This document shows, piece after piece, positions 55,301-64,000 of a DNA stretch of 64,000 nt. Position numbers and translations under genes: made by a program. Positions within the stretch are counted from its first letter, which is position 1, and each line of letters starts with the position of its first letter. The notes beneath the pieces were generated by a model that saw nothing but the letters and a program-made list of their open reading frames with translations, did no database searches and was not told the origin of the DNA. This DNA is from Onishia taeanensis (lineage in GTDB: Bacteria; Pseudomonadota; Gammaproteobacteria; Pseudomonadales; Halomonadaceae): contig NZ_FNCI01000002.1 of NCBI RefSeq assembly GCF_900100755.1, positions 124,001-188,000 of the forward strand. Direction: 5' to 3'.

Positions 55301-55507
55301 GCCTATGACTTTTGCGCCTACGACTTTTCGCATACGACTTGGCGTGGCTCAGCATGACCAGGTCGCGACCATGCCCAAGGTCTGGTTCATTTGTCCGACC
55401 GGCTTCGGTGTGCCGTGAAAGGTCGCGGTCGTTCCCGGCAACTCTGGTATCCTGCAGTGGTAAGCCCCATGACATCGTCCCAACTCCTTCTGCAAAGAAC
55501 TCTTGTC

Positions 55508-57028
55508 ATGACCACTCAGGTCTCGCGCCGTTGGCGCCCCCGTTCCCTGCTGCAGCTCGTACTGCTGGCCTTTCTAGTGGTAATGCTGCCGCTGGGCATC
55601 TTGATGTTTCAGGCCGGCCAGGCGCTCTCCGAACTGACCCGGCTCGCCGACGACAGCGCGCGCCAGGCGGTCGAAGAAACCCGCCGTGCTCGGGCCCTGT
55701 CGTCGCTCGCCGTGGAGATGGAGCGCAGTGCCCGCCAGTATGCGGTGCTCGAGGAGCCCGGCCTGCGCGAAATCTATACGCAGCGAGCCGACGAATTCGA
55801 GGCCATGCTGGCCAGGCAGCAATTGTTGTTGCCCGATAATGCCGACGCCCGGGCACTGGCCAGCCGCATCGATAGCCTCAAGACCCTGCTCGATGCCCCG
55901 GTAGAAGACATTCAGACCCGGCTCGATGAGTTCGTGCCCTTCGCTCAGCGCACCGAGGCCGTGCGTCAGGCGACCAACCGGCACATCGACGCCCGCATCG
56001 AGCGTATTCGCGAACAAGCCGGCGGCGTCCAGACTCGCCTATGGGTGCAGACCACGGCACTGGTCTCGGCGAGTCTGTTGCTGATGCTGCTGTTTACCTG
56101 GTTGATCATTCGCCCGATTCGCCAGCTCGAGCGGCGCATTCTGAGCCTGGGTAGCGCCGATCAGCCTGCGCCGTCGAAGGGGCTTCAAGGGCCGGCGGAA
56201 CTGGTGCAGCTCGACGAGCGACTCGACTGGTTGTCGGCTCGGCTGGGCGAGCTGGAGGCTCAGAAACGCCAGTTCCTGCGCCACATGTCCCATGAACTCA
56301 AGACCCCGCTGGCAAGCGTCAGGGAAGGCACGGCACTGCTGTCCGACGAGGTGGCCGGCGAGCTGACCACACGTCAGCACGAGATCCTCGAGTTGATTGA
56401 GGCCAGCGGTGAAGAGCTCCAGCGCCTCATCGAGCAGCTACTCGACTACAATTTGCTTCAGCACCACGCCGAAATCAGCGTCGATCGTTTCGATGTCACC
56501 GCGCTGATCAGGGAACTGCTGGCCAAGCATCAATTGGCCCTGGACGCCAAGGGCATGCAGGTGAACTGGCGCGACCGGCCGCTGGACTGGCAAGCCGATC
56601 GTACCGCCACCGGGCGCATCCTCGATAATCTCTTGTCCAACGCCATTGCCTATGGCGAGGACGGCGGGCTGCTCGAGCTGCGCGCCCAGCAGCGTGGCGA
56701 CCTGCTACTGCTGGAAGTGGCCAACAGCGGCGATGAGATTGGCGCTGAAGACCGCAAGCAGGTCTTCGACCCCTTCTATCAGGGACGCGCCCGACGCAAA
56801 GGGCCGCTCAAGGGATCGGGAATCGGCCTATCGGTGGCCGCCGACTGTGCCAAGGCCCAACAGGGTCATCTGGAGCTGGTCGACGACGCTCGCCTGGCGG
56901 TGTGTTTTCGCCTGACCTTGCCCTGGCAGGCCTGTAGTGTGCAGAGCGAACATCAGCAGGATACGAATACGATAATGATGCCGTCGCCGCAGCATCGTGC
57001 GGCAGACGCAGACGCAAGGAACTCATGA
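55508..57028 (+). CDS. glrK: Sensor histidine kinase GlrK (QseE)
   Basis: Membrane sensor that phosphorylates GlrR; the system controls cell-envelope and amino-sugar functions. I start at ATG 55508, where likeness to E. coli GlrK begins (RRWRPRSLLQLVLLAFLVVMLPLG), giving 506 aa. Order: helix 1 (about 14-34), periplasmic part with LAVEMERSARQYAVLEEP, helix 2 (about 180-200), HAMP-like region. The H-box is FLRHMSHELKTPLASVREGT with His262, and ATPase motifs are DNLLSNAIAYGE, VFDPFYQGRARRKGPLKGSGIGLSVAADC. It is co-directional with qseG, 3 nt away. Confidence 0.95.
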   Translation: MTTQVSRRWRPRSLLQLVLLAFLVVMLPLGILMFQAGQALSELTRLADDSARQAVEETRRARALSSLAVEMERSARQYAVLEEPGLREIYTQRADEFEAMLARQQLLLPDNADARALASRIDSLKTLLDAPVEDIQTRLDEFVPFAQRTEAVRQATNRHIDARIERIREQAGGVQTRLWVQTTALVSASLLLMLLFTWLIIRPIRQLERRILSLGSADQPAPSKGLQGPAELVQLDERLDWLSARLGELEAQKRQFLRHMSHELKTPLASVREGTALLSDEVAGELTTRQHEILELIEASGEELQRLIEQLLDYNLLQHHAEISVDRFDVTALIRELLAKHQLALDAKGMQVNWRDRPLDWQADRTATGRILDNLLSNAIAYGEDGGLLELRAQQRGDLLLLEVANSGDEIGAEDRKQVFDPFYQGRARRKGPLKGSGIGLSVAADCAKAQQGHLELVDDARLAVCFRLTLPWQACSVQSEHQQDTNTIMMPSPQHRAADADARNS

Positions 57029-57031
57029 CTC

Positions 57032-57589
57032 ATGCTGTACCGCACCCTGACGGGGCTGGTCGCCGTTTCGCTGCTGGCAGGATGCCAGTGGCTGCCGGCG
57101 CAAACGTCCTCCACGCCACCGACGCTGACGGAGCTGCCCTCCGGCTGTCAGGAAGAGTGGCCTAGCCTGACCGTGAACGCCTGCCAGACCGAGGCCTGGG
57201 TGGCCTTCGGGCTCGCCTCTCAACGCGGCGATCGTGACTGGCGTGACCGCCAACTGGCGCGCCTCGATGGCGACGATACCCAGGAGCGGCTGGTCCGCGC
57301 CGTGGTGCTGTCCTGGGGCACCGAGAGCGAATGGAACAAGGCCTCTGAACTCTACAAGGCCGACTTGGAAAAGGCGCCCGAGGAGTTGCAGCCGCTGCTG
57401 CGCTACTGGCTCAACGAGCTCGAAGGCCGCCGTGCCCTGTCGGCCAAGCTGGCCGAGCAACGTCAGTCGCGCCAGGCGCTGACCGAACAAAACGCCGCTC
57501 AGGCCGAGCAGCTGGAGGAGATGGCCCACAAGCTCGAGGCCCTGAGCGATATCGAGCAAAGCATCAACCTGCGACAGCAGGCCCCCTGA
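57032..57589 (+). CDS. qseG: QseG-like outer-membrane lipoprotein
   Basis: A 185-aa lipoprotein: signal MLYRTLTGLVAVSLLAGC with the lipobox cysteine at residue 18, no Asp at +2, so outer-membrane sorting is expected. The C-terminal third is a predicted coiled coil (about 135-180, rich in Glu, Gln, Leu). In E. coli QseG binds and activates the kinase encoded next to it, passing envelope signals. The gene lies between kinase and regulator exactly as in enterobacteria (glrK-qseG-glrR), which supports the call as sequence conservation is modest. Confidence 0.9.
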   Translation: MLYRTLTGLVAVSLLAGCQWLPAQTSSTPPTLTELPSGCQEEWPSLTVNACQTEAWVAFGLASQRGDRDWRDRQLARLDGDDTQERLVRAVVLSWGTESEWNKASELYKADLEKAPEELQPLLRYWLNELEGRRALSAKLAEQRQSRQALTEQNAAQAEQLEEMAHKLEALSDIEQSINLRQQAP

Positions 57590-57643
57590 GGCGCGATGCG
57601 CCGGGCGCCTGGCAAGCTTTGTCTGAATAGAAGGGAGATCACC

Positions 57644-59038
57644 GTGAAAGACGCCGCGCAATTGACCGGCGCCCTCAAGGGCAACAAATCCAGCGCCCAT
57701 ATCTTGCTGGTCGACGACGACGCCAGCCTGCTAAGGCTTCTGGGCATGCGGCTTGAAAGCCGTGGCTTTCACGTTACCACCGCCGACAGCGGCCGCATGG
57801 CGCTGGATCGCCTGGCCATCGAACGCCCGGACCTGGTGCTGTCGGATCTGCGCATGGACGAGATGGACGGCCTGGCGCTGTTTCAGGAAATCCAGCGCCA
57901 GGCCCCGGGCCTGCCGGTAATCATCCTCACTGCCCATGGCTCGATCCCCGATGCGGTGAGCGCCACCCGCCAGGGCGTGTTCAGCTTCCTGACCAAGCCC
58001 GTCGACCGCGACGAACTGTTCACGGCGATCGACGAGGCGCTGCTTCAGGCGCCGGCCGCCAGCGACGGCGACGACGCCTGGCGGTCGGCGATCATCACCC
58101 GCAGCCCGCAGATGGAGCGTATTCTCGACCAGGCCCGCATGGTGGCCGGTGCCGATGTCAGCGTGCTGGTCAGTGGCCCCTCGGGCTCCGGCAAGGAGCT
58201 GCTGGCGCGTGCGCTGCATGATGCCAGCCCGCGCGCCGACAAGCCGTTCGTCGCCATCAACTGCGGCGCGCTGCCCGAACAACTGCTGGAAAGCGAGCTG
58301 TTCGGCCACGCCAGGGGCGCGTTTACCGGCGCGATCAGCCAGCATGAAGGGCTCTTCCAGGCCGCCGATGGTGGCAGCCTGTTCCTCGATGAAATCGGCG
58401 ACATGCCGCTTTCCCTACAGGTGAAACTGCTGCGCGTACTGCAGGAGCGCCAGGTGCGGCCGCTGGGCTCGACCACCTCGGTGCCGGTCGATGTACGCAT
58501 CATCTCGGCCACGCACCGCGACCTGGACCGCGCCATGCATGAGGGCGACTTCCGGGAGGATCTGTACTATCGCCTCAACGTGGTTAACCTGCGCCTGCCG
58601 CCGCTCAAGGAGCGCGCCGAGGACGTGCCGCTGCTGGCCAAGCACCTGGTCAGCCAGGCCGCCGCCCGCCACAAGCCCTTCGTCAAAGGCTTCTCCACCG
58701 AGGCGCTAAACCTGCTGGCGTCTTCGTCCTGGCCCGGCAACGTGCGTCAGTTGGTCAACGTGGTCGAGCAGTGCGTGGCGCTGACCAGCGCGCCGATCAT
58801 CCCCGAAGCGCTGGTCGCCCAGGCGCTGGTGGCCGAGGAGAATGCGTTGCCGTCGTTCAATGACGCCCGTGCGAGCTTCGAACGGGGCTATCTGATCAAG
58901 GTGTTGAAGATCACCGAAGGCAACGTCACCCAGGCCGCACGCATTGCCGGGCGCAACCGCACCGACTTCTACAAGCTCCTGGGGCGCCACGAACTCGAAC
59001 CCAGCAGCTTCAAGGCCGTGGCCAAGAGTGACAGCTAG
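57644..59038 (+). CDS. glrR: Sigma-54-dependent response regulator GlrR (QseF)
   Basis: NtrC-type activator, 464 aa from GTG 57644 behind AAGGGAG; the open frame extends 16 codons upstream without likeness. The receiver domain has Asp68 in LVLSDLRMDEMDG. The AAA+ domain has Walker A SGPSGSGKEL, the sigma-54 contact loop GAFTGA, GGSLFLDEIGDMP, and ATHRDL. The C-terminal Fis-type helix-turn-helix has GNVTQAARIAGRNRTDFYKLL. The protein is close to E. coli GlrR throughout. Intact GAFTGA means it can act at the sigma-54 promoter upstream of glrK. Its end overlaps the convergent xseA by 4 nt. Confidence 0.96.
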   Translation: MKDAAQLTGALKGNKSSAHILLVDDDASLLRLLGMRLESRGFHVTTADSGRMALDRLAIERPDLVLSDLRMDEMDGLALFQEIQRQAPGLPVIILTAHGSIPDAVSATRQGVFSFLTKPVDRDELFTAIDEALLQAPAASDGDDAWRSAIITRSPQMERILDQARMVAGADVSVLVSGPSGSGKELLARALHDASPRADKPFVAINCGALPEQLLESELFGHARGAFTGAISQHEGLFQAADGGSLFLDEIGDMPLSLQVKLLRVLQERQVRPLGSTTSVPVDVRIISATHRDLDRAMHEGDFREDLYYRLNVVNLRLPPLKERAEDVPLLAKHLVSQAAARHKPFVKGFSTEALNLLASSSWPGNVRQLVNVVEQCVALTSAPIIPEALVAQALVAEENALPSFNDARASFERGYLIKVLKITEGNVTQAARIAGRNRTDFYKLLGRHELEPSSFKAVAKSDS

Positions 59039-60453
59039 TCGGCCTCGTTCTGGCGCTGTGGATCTTTGGCCTGATCCTTGGCTTGAGTGGCTGCCTGGTC
59101 CGGGGCCGGCGCCGACTTGAAGCGCCGCTTCACTTCCACCTTGAGCCTGCCTTCGCCCAGCCGGGCGGTCAGTTGCTGACCGGGCTGGGTATCCTGACTG
59201 CGCCGGATCACCCGGCCCTCATCATCGGCTAGAATCGAGTAGCCGCGCCCGAGCACGGCCAGCGGGCTGACCGCCTGCAGTTCCCGGACCAGCGACGACA
59301 GCCGCTGGCGATGTTCGGCGAGCTGGCGGGGCAGGGCCGCCATGAGCCGGTTGTCGGCCTGAGCGAGGCGCTGGCGAGCGCTATCCAACTGCTGGCGCGG
59401 GTCGAAGGCCTTCAGGCGGGCGCCGGCGTGTCGCTGGCGGGTGCGGGCTTCCACAAGCCGTGACTGCATGGCGCGCTGTAGGCGTCCTTCGAGCTGGCCA
59501 AGATGCGCGCGCTGCTGGGCGAGCCGCTCACCGGGATGACGCAGCCGGGCGCGCAGGTGATCCAGGCGCTGGGTCTCGGCGTCCAGCCGGCTGCGCTGGG
59601 CGCGGGCGAGGCGGGAAAGGGCGCTGTCGAGCCGCTGGCGCAGGGCCGTCTGGTCTGGCACCAGCCGTTCCGCCGCCGCCGAAGGCGTCGGTGACCGAGC
59701 ATCGGCGGCGAAGTCTGAAAGCGTGACGTCGGTTTCGTGGCCCACCGCCGAGAGCACCGGCAGCCGCGAATGGAAGATCGCCCGGGCCAGATGCTCGTCG
59801 TTGAAGGCCCAGAGGTCTTCGAGGCTGCCGCCGCCGCGCGTCACCAGAATGGCGTCACGCTCAGGGTCGAAGCGTGCGTCGCGGTTAGCCAGCGCCAGCG
59901 CCCGAATCATCGCCGGCGCCGCCTCCTTGCCCTGTACCGGCACCGGCAGCACGCTGACCCGGGAAAGCGGCCAGCGAGCGGCAAGCACCGCCAAGACATC
60001 GCGGATCGCCGCGCCGGTCGGTGAGGTCAGCACCAGCAGGTGTCGCGGCGGACAGGGCAGCGGGCGTGCATTGGCAAACACTCCCTCGGCGCCGAGCTGA
60101 TGCTTCAAGCGCTCGAAGGCCGCCAGCAGGTCGCCCTGGCCGGTCGGCTGTACCGCCTCGACGATCATCTGATAGTCGCCCCGGGGCTCGAAGATCGACA
60201 CCTTGCCGCGCAGGCGTACCCGATCACCGTCGTTCAGCGGGCTGCCCACGAAGCGCGCGCGATTGCGAAACAGCGCGCACTTCAGCTGGGCGCGCTCGTC
60301 CTTCAAGGTGAAATAGACGTGTCCCGAGGCCGGCCGCGCCACCCCGGAAAGCTCACCCTCGACCCAGCAGTCGCCGAAGTCGCGCTCCAGCATCAGCCGG
60401 GCGCGGCGGTTGAGTTCGCTGACGGAAAGGGGCGGGGTATCGGCCTGTGGCAT
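59035..60453 (-). CDS. xseA: Exodeoxyribonuclease VII large subunit
   Basis: Catalytic subunit of the single-strand exonuclease that works with XseB. The 472-aa protein starts with an OB-fold (LSVSELNRRARLMLERDFGDCWVEGELSGVARPASGHVYFTLKDE). The core is LLVLTSPTGAAIRDVL, VLPVPVQG, TRGGGSLEDLWAFNDEHLARAI and LPVLSAVGHETDVTLSDFAADARSPTPSAAAE, all typical. A coiled coil and GRGYSILAD-like C-terminal element follow, then a 40-residue Lys/Gln/Asp-rich tail. xseB is not nearby. Confidence 0.96.
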   Translation of the reverse strand: MPQADTPPLSVSELNRRARLMLERDFGDCWVEGELSGVARPASGHVYFTLKDERAQLKCALFRNRARFVGSPLNDGDRVRLRGKVSIFEPRGDYQMIVEAVQPTGQGDLLAAFERLKHQLGAEGVFANARPLPCPPRHLLVLTSPTGAAIRDVLAVLAARWPLSRVSVLPVPVQGKEAAPAMIRALALANRDARFDPERDAILVTRGGGSLEDLWAFNDEHLARAIFHSRLPVLSAVGHETDVTLSDFAADARSPTPSAAAERLVPDQTALRQRLDSALSRLARAQRSRLDAETQRLDHLRARLRHPGERLAQQRAHLGQLEGRLQRAMQSRLVEARTRQRHAGARLKAFDPRQQLDSARQRLAQADNRLMAALPRQLAEHRQRLSSLVRELQAVSPLAVLGRGYSILADDEGRVIRRSQDTQPGQQLTARLGEGRLKVEVKRRFKSAPAPDQAATQAKDQAKDPQRQNEAD

Positions 60454-60584
60454 GGCGGCGGCATCCTTGATCGAAACGCCGCTCAGCCTAACATGCCGGC
60501 GGCTGTTGGCTCTGGCACTTTGGGGCTCAATGTCAGTCGCGGCTAGTCAGGCGCTCTGGTTCGCCAGGCAATCGGTTCCCGCCC

Positions 60585-61652
60585 CTAGGCGACCGTCTGG
60601 CCGAGACGCTTGAGCAACAGCGGCAGGCAAAGCACCAACAGGGTGATGCGCAGCAGGTGGTGGGCGGTGACGAAGGCCGGGTCGATGCCCAGTGAAAGCG
60701 CCACCAGGCTCAGCTCCGGGGCGCCGCCGGGCATGTAGGCGAGCAGCGCGGCGGCAATCGAGATGCCGGCCAACTGCTGGGCGCCCCAGGCGGCGAGGCC
60801 TGCAATGACCAATAGCCCCAGGGCCTGAATAACCGCCATCGCCAGGGTGTGGCCGACCGTGGCAAGCGAGGTGCCGGTAAAGCGAACGCCCACCGACACG
60901 CCGATCAGCACCTGGGCCAGGGCGATCAGCGTGGGCGGCACCGCGGCATCGCTTACCCCGGAAAGGTGCAGCGCCGCCGAGGCCAGCGCCGGGCCGAACA
61001 GCAGGGCGTTGGGCAGTCGCAGGCGCTTGCCCAGCCAGGCGCCGACAAGCCCCGCCGCGACTAGCCAGGCGGTATCCATCGCCCCCGGGAGCCACAGCCA
61101 GTGCGCGATATCGGTGCGATTCTCCGGCATGCTGACATGGCCAAACAGCGGCAGTGCCAGCGGGATGGCCAGCAGCAGGATCAGAATGCGCACCGCATGG
61201 GTCATGCCGACCACCCGCAGGTCGGCACCGGATTCCAATGCCATCAGGGTGACCGCCGATACACCCCCTGGCACCCCGGCATAGAGAGACGTTTCCACCG
61301 AATAGCCGCCGATCTTGCGCGAGAACCACACCGAGAAGGCCATCATGACGGCGGTGGCCAGCAGCATGATGGCGAGACTCGCGCTCCAGGCCGCCACATC
61401 GATCTCGAGGCCCTGATGAAAGGCCGAGCCCAGCATGACCCCGATCACCACCAGCACGCCCTTGCGCCCGCGCCCGGGGGAGCGCAGCCGTGCCCCGCCA
61501 AGGCTTGCGATGGTGGTCGCGATCATCGCGCCCAGCAGCCAGGGCAGTGGTAGGTTGAGCTGGAAGGCGATGGCGCCGCCGGCAAGCCCTAGGCCAAGCG
61601 TGGGCAGAAAGCGGCACAGGGCGATGAAACGGGAGGTGAGGGGGGTATTCAA
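60585..61652 (-). CDS. AbrB-type membrane protein (duplicated AbrB domain)
   Basis: A 355-aa membrane protein with ten or so helices in two repeats (LNLPLPWLLGAMIATTIASL early, RLPNALLFGPALASAALHLSG in the second half, and SLYAGVPGGVSAVTLMA matching LLAYMPGGAPELSLVAL). Such proteins are variously annotated as ammonia monooxygenase, AidB regulator or AbrB regulator; none of these is demonstrated, and a transporter role is more plausible. I choose TTG 61652 because AGGAGGT lies nine bases before it; ATG 61673 would place that motif inside the coding region. It follows tctA and often accompanies tctABC. Confidence 0.85.
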   Translation of the reverse strand: MNTPLTSRFIALCRFLPTLGLGLAGGAIAFQLNLPLPWLLGAMIATTIASLGGARLRSPGRGRKGVLVVIGVMLGSAFHQGLEIDVAAWSASLAIMLLATAVMMAFSVWFSRKIGGYSVETSLYAGVPGGVSAVTLMALESGADLRVVGMTHAVRILILLLAIPLALPLFGHVSMPENRTDIAHWLWLPGAMDTAWLVAAGLVGAWLGKRLRLPNALLFGPALASAALHLSGVSDAAVPPTLIALAQVLIGVSVGVRFTGTSLATVGHTLAMAVIQALGLLVIAGLAAWGAQQLAGISIAAALLAYMPGGAPELSLVALSLGIDPAFVTAHHLLRITLLVLCLPLLLKRLGQTVA

Positions 61653-61751
61653 GCGTCGGTGACCTCCTGTCATGGTGTCAGGCCCCGCCGGGATAAGCGG
61701 GGCCCGATGAAACGCGAGCGATGACCCACAATGATGCTGATACGGAATGAC

Positions 61752-63266
61752 TCAGTCTTGCTGGGGTTCCTCGCGCGGCTTTTTGGACAATAGCTTGGGC
61801 ACTAGCCAGGGCAGCACCAGCAATGCCGCCGCGGCGATCCATAGGCCAAGCGAAATGCCCGACTGCCAGAGGATATCGATATCGCCGCCGCTGATCGATA
61901 GCGCCCGGCGCAGGTTCTGCTCCATCAGCCCGCCCAGCACATAGCCGAGAATGACCGGCGCCAGCGAGAAGCCCAGCTTGCGCAGCAGATAGCCAAACAC
62001 ACCGATGATCAGCATCAGATAGATGGCGGTCAGATCCGAGTGCAGCTGATAGACGCCGACGAAGGCCAGGATGGCGATGGCCGGCACCAGCACCCAGCGG
62101 GGTATGGTCAGCACCCGCGCGAACACCCCAGCCAGCGGCAGGTTGAGCGCCAGCAGCACGATGTTACCGATATACAGCGAGGCGATCAGGCCGCCGGCCA
62201 CTTCGGGACGTTCGGTGAACATCATCGGGCCCGGTGTGATGTTGTAGAGCATCAGCGCGCCGAGCAGCACGGCGGTGGTGCCGGAACCCGGAATGCCCAG
62301 CGTCAGCATCGGCACGAAGGAGCCCGCCGCCGAGGCGTTGTTGGCCGCCTCCGGGGCCGCCAGGCCGCGCATATCGCCCTTGCCGAAGGTGCCGTCCTTG
62401 TCGGAAAGGCGCTTCTCGGTGGTATAGGACACCGCACCCGCCACCGAGGCGCCGGTCCCCGGCAGTATGCCGATGATGAAACCGAGCACCCCTGAACGCC
62501 AGATGGCGCCCTTGCAGTAGAGCACTTCCTTGAGACTGACGAAGACGCGGCCCAGTGGCGGTATCTCGTCGTCGGCGTTCTTGCGATTGGCATGCTCGAG
62601 CATCAGCAGGATCTCGCTGATCGCGAACAGGCCGATGATCATTACCACGAAATCGATGCCGTCATAGAGCTCTGGCATACCGAAGGTGTAGCGCATCACG
62701 CCGGTGCCGGAGTCCACGCCCACGGTGGCCAGCAGCACGCCCAGCACCGCGCCGATGGCGGTTTTGACCGGATCCTTGCCCATCATCACCGACATCGACG
62801 AGAAGGCAAAGACCATCAGCGCGAAGAACTCGGCGGGGCCGAACATCACCGCCACTTCGGCGAGTAGCGGCGCGAACAGCGTCAGGCCGATGATGGCGAT
62901 GGTCGCGCCGATAAAGGAACTGACCGCTGACAGGCCCAGTGCGGGGCCGGCAAGGCCTTTCTTGGCCAGCGGGTGGCCGTCGAGCGTGGTCATGACCGCA
63001 CCAGCATCGCCGGGCACGTTGAGCAGAATGCTCGACATGCGGCCGCCATACTCGGAGCCGGTATAGATGCCGGCCAGCAGGATCAGAGCGGATTCGGCCG
63101 GCAGGCCCAAGGTATAGGCCAGTGGCATCAGAATAGCGATGCCGTTGATCGGCCCGATGCCCGGCAATGCCCCGAAAAGGGTGCCGAGCAGCGCGCCGAG
63201 GAAGGCCAGGCCCAGGTTGAGGGGCGTCAGCGCGACGCCGAAGCCCTGGATCAGGAAGTCGAACAT
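61752..63266 (-). CDS. tctA: Tripartite tricarboxylate transporter, large membrane subunit
   Basis: Large 12-helix permease subunit of a TTT-type transporter that takes a carboxylate from a periplasmic binding protein. The 504-aa protein shows the family motifs [63 protein letters not shown] and [21 protein letters not shown], and [26 protein letters not shown] 63266 follows AGAGGAA. It is downstream of tctB by 12 nt. Substrate (citrate, another carboxylate or an aromatic acid) cannot be told from sequence. Confidence 0.96.
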   Translation of the reverse strand: MFDFLIQGFGVALTPLNLGLAFLGALLGTLFGALPGIGPINGIAILMPLAYTLGLPAESALILLAGIYTGSEYGGRMSSILLNVPGDAGAVMTTLDGHPLAKKGLAGPALGLSAVSSFIGATIAIIGLTLFAPLLAEVAVMFGPAEFFALMVFAFSSMSVMMGKDPVKTAIGAVLGVLLATVGVDSGTGVMRYTFGMPELYDGIDFVVMIIGLFAISEILLMLEHANRKNADDEIPPLGRVFVSLKEVLYCKGAIWRSGVLGFIIGILPGTGASVAGAVSYTTEKRLSDKDGTFGKGDMRGLAAPEAANNASAAGSFVPMLTLGIPGSGTTAVLLGALMLYNITPGPMMFTERPEVAGGLIASLYIGNIVLLALNLPLAGVFARVLTIPRWVLVPAIAILAFVGVYQLHSDLTAIYLMLIIGVFGYLLRKLGFSLAPVILGYVLGGLMEQNLRRALSISGGDIDILWQSGISLGLWIAAAALLVLPWLVPKLLSKKPREEPQQD

Positions 63267-63278
63267 GGTGGCATTCCT

Positions 63279-63740
63279 CTAGGTAATAGCGGCAAGCCAG
63301 GTGCCGGTAGGCAGGCCGATACCCAGGCCTTCGGTGAACAGCACATAGCTGCATGCCGACATCAGCACACCGGTGATCAAGGCCTTGGTCCAGGTGGCAT
63401 CGAACAGCCGTGCCAGCGCGGCGACCACCAGCACCGAGGTGGGCACGAAGCCAAGGCGAGTGAACAGCAGGGCGTAGACCAGCAGCAGCCCCAGTACCAC
63501 CAGAAGCCGGATCGACAGCGCACGGTTCGGCCAGTGGCCGTCGGCGCCGGGTTTGAAAATCAGCACCAGCGACAGGCCGGCAAGCAAAATGGAGAGCCCC
63601 AGGGGGAAGGCCTTGGGGCCCACGGGTTCATAGCTGAAGGGGACGTCCAGTTGAATGGCCTGGACGGCGACGAACGCCGCCAGGCCGATCAAGACGATCC
63701 CCAAGAGCCGGTCAGCGACCGGCTTTTGGATATTGCTCAT
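63279..63740 (-). CDS. tctB: Tripartite tricarboxylate transporter, small membrane subunit
   Basis: Four-helix small subunit, 153 aa. It shows the typical pattern ADRLLGIVLIGLAAFVAVQAIQLDVPFSYEPVGPKAFPLGLSILL, then helices around 75-90 and 95-140. TctB proteins are poorly conserved; the call rests on this pattern, size and position between tctC and tctA. It overlaps tctC by 4 nt (ATGA). Confidence 0.92.
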   Translation of the reverse strand: MSNIQKPVADRLLGIVLIGLAAFVAVQAIQLDVPFSYEPVGPKAFPLGLSILLAGLSLVLIFKPGADGHWPNRALSIRLLVVLGLLLVYALLFTRLGFVPTSVLVVAALARLFDATWTKALITGVLMSACSYVLFTEGLGIGLPTGTWLAAIT

Positions 63741-64000
63741 TTCAGTCCCACTTCCTCGGCCAGGCTCTTGAAGTCGGCGACCTGGTCTTTCACATAGCTG
63801 TCGAATTCATTCCCGAAGCGAGACATCGGGAAGAGGCCGCGCGCCTGGCGAAGCTCGGCGAACTTCTCGGACTCGGACAGTTCGGTGAGGCGCTGAACCC
63901 AGGTGTAGTAGGCCTCGTCGTCGACCTCAGGGCCCATGTAATAGCCGCGCCAGATCGGCCACTCGACGTCGTAGCCTTGCTCCATAGCGGTGGGAATATC
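63737..64000 (-). CDS. tctC: Tripartite tricarboxylate transporter substrate-binding protein, C-terminal part
   Basis: The last 87 codons of a periplasmic solute-binding protein; the gene continues beyond the window. The segment IPTAMEQGYDVEWPIWRGYYMGPEVDDEAYYTW and the end FGNEFDSYVKDQVADFKSLAEEVGLK are typical of the C-terminal lobe of TctC/BugT proteins. It is first in the visible tctCBA order. Confidence 0.9.
   Translation of the reverse strand, partial: DIPTAMEQGYDVEWPIWRGYYMGPEVDDEAYYTWVQRLTELSESEKFAELRQARGLFPMSRFGNEFDSYVKDQVADFKSLAEEVGLK

Larger units (their letters stand above)
54432..55507 (+). other. 1.1-kb gene-free region upstream of glrK
   Basis: No coding frame with database-like features is seen. 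Starting from argA there are: a GC-rich hairpin, three TGTC-N9/10-GACA-like dyads (54603-54716), a strongly AT-rich stretch (54640-54830), two sigma-54-type promoter matches, a structured stretch and a strong terminator (55273-55300). The last 200 bases hold three short related repeats, TATGACTTTT, TACGACTTTT and TACGACTT (55304-55340), and presumably the glrK promoter. Confidence 0.75.

Noticed and set aside
60585-61673. Calling the AbrB-type protein an ammonia monooxygenase or a transcription regulator
   Set aside because: It is a polytopic membrane protein with neither metal-site motifs of a monooxygenase nor a DNA-binding domain; these names are inherited misannotations.

Overview
The window reads as a GC-rich (roughly 65%) gammaproteobacterial chromosome. 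Clusters that point to Gammaproteobacteria are smc-zipA-ligA, glrK-qseG-glrR, rnm-yciO, bifunctional mnmC and a complete ccmABCDEFGHI set. Together with a Na+-pumping oxaloacetate decarboxylase, tripartite tricarboxylate transport genes and probable betaine/phosphonate genes, they suggest a halophilic or marine member of the Halomonadaceae (genus-level inference; no rRNA is present to confirm it). There is no phage, insertion sequence or CRISPR array. Genes are densely packed, often with ATGA or TGATG stop/start overlaps.

Layout. 0-4.3 kb: tandem tRNA-Arg genes, the pxpABC 5-oxoprolinase operon and dusC. 4.3-7.9 kb: oadGAB. 7.9-9.1 kb: a LexA-type S24 peptidase without a DNA-binding domain, translationally coupled to a YigZ/IMPACT gene and preceded by a perfect CTGT-N8-ACAG LexA box. 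9.2-16.4 kb: the cytochrome c maturation operon, running almost without a gap into smc, then zipA, ligA and a small YheU-like gene (to 24.4 kb). 24.6-28.7 kb: a 2-hydroxycarboxylate transporter divergent from a CitA/CitB-type two-component system. 28.7-32.4 kb: TetR regulator and EmrAB-type efflux pump.

32.4-37.4 kb is a phosphorus-scavenging island. A PhnZ/TmpB-like HD protein is coupled to a TmpA-like Fe/2-oxoglutarate oxygenase usually labelled gamma-butyrobetaine hydroxylase. This is the known two-enzyme route from 2-trimethylaminoethylphosphonate to glycine betaine plus phosphate. The pair is divergent from a LysR regulator and is followed by a Tat-exported PhoX-family phosphatase with a four-half-site Pho-box array. 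37.5-44.3 kb: cydDC and cydABX, each transcription unit preceded by the same 14-bp FNR/ANR box; the small last subunit looks like CydX with an extra N-terminal membrane helix.

44.3-48.8 kb: mnmC, a gene-free stretch with three DnaA-box matches at 14-bp spacing, yciI, RNase AM and yciO. 48.8-54.5 kb: a voltage-gated-type K+ channel with a zinc ribbon, a CYTH triphosphatase, a PhoU-like gene plus Pit phosphate transporter, and argA. 54.4-55.5 kb is a 1.1-kb gap that appears to hold a sigma-54/GlrR-controlled non-coding RNA directly upstream of glrK-qseG-glrR, in the place where enterobacteria carry glmY. 59.0-64.0 kb: xseA, an AbrB-type membrane protein and tctA, tctB and the end of tctC.

The strongest leads are the glmY-position sRNA locus, the SOS-controlled S24-YigZ pair, the Pho-linked TmpA/TmpB-PhoX island with an apparent PhoB site over the pit promoter, the DnaA-box cluster and the CydX fusion.
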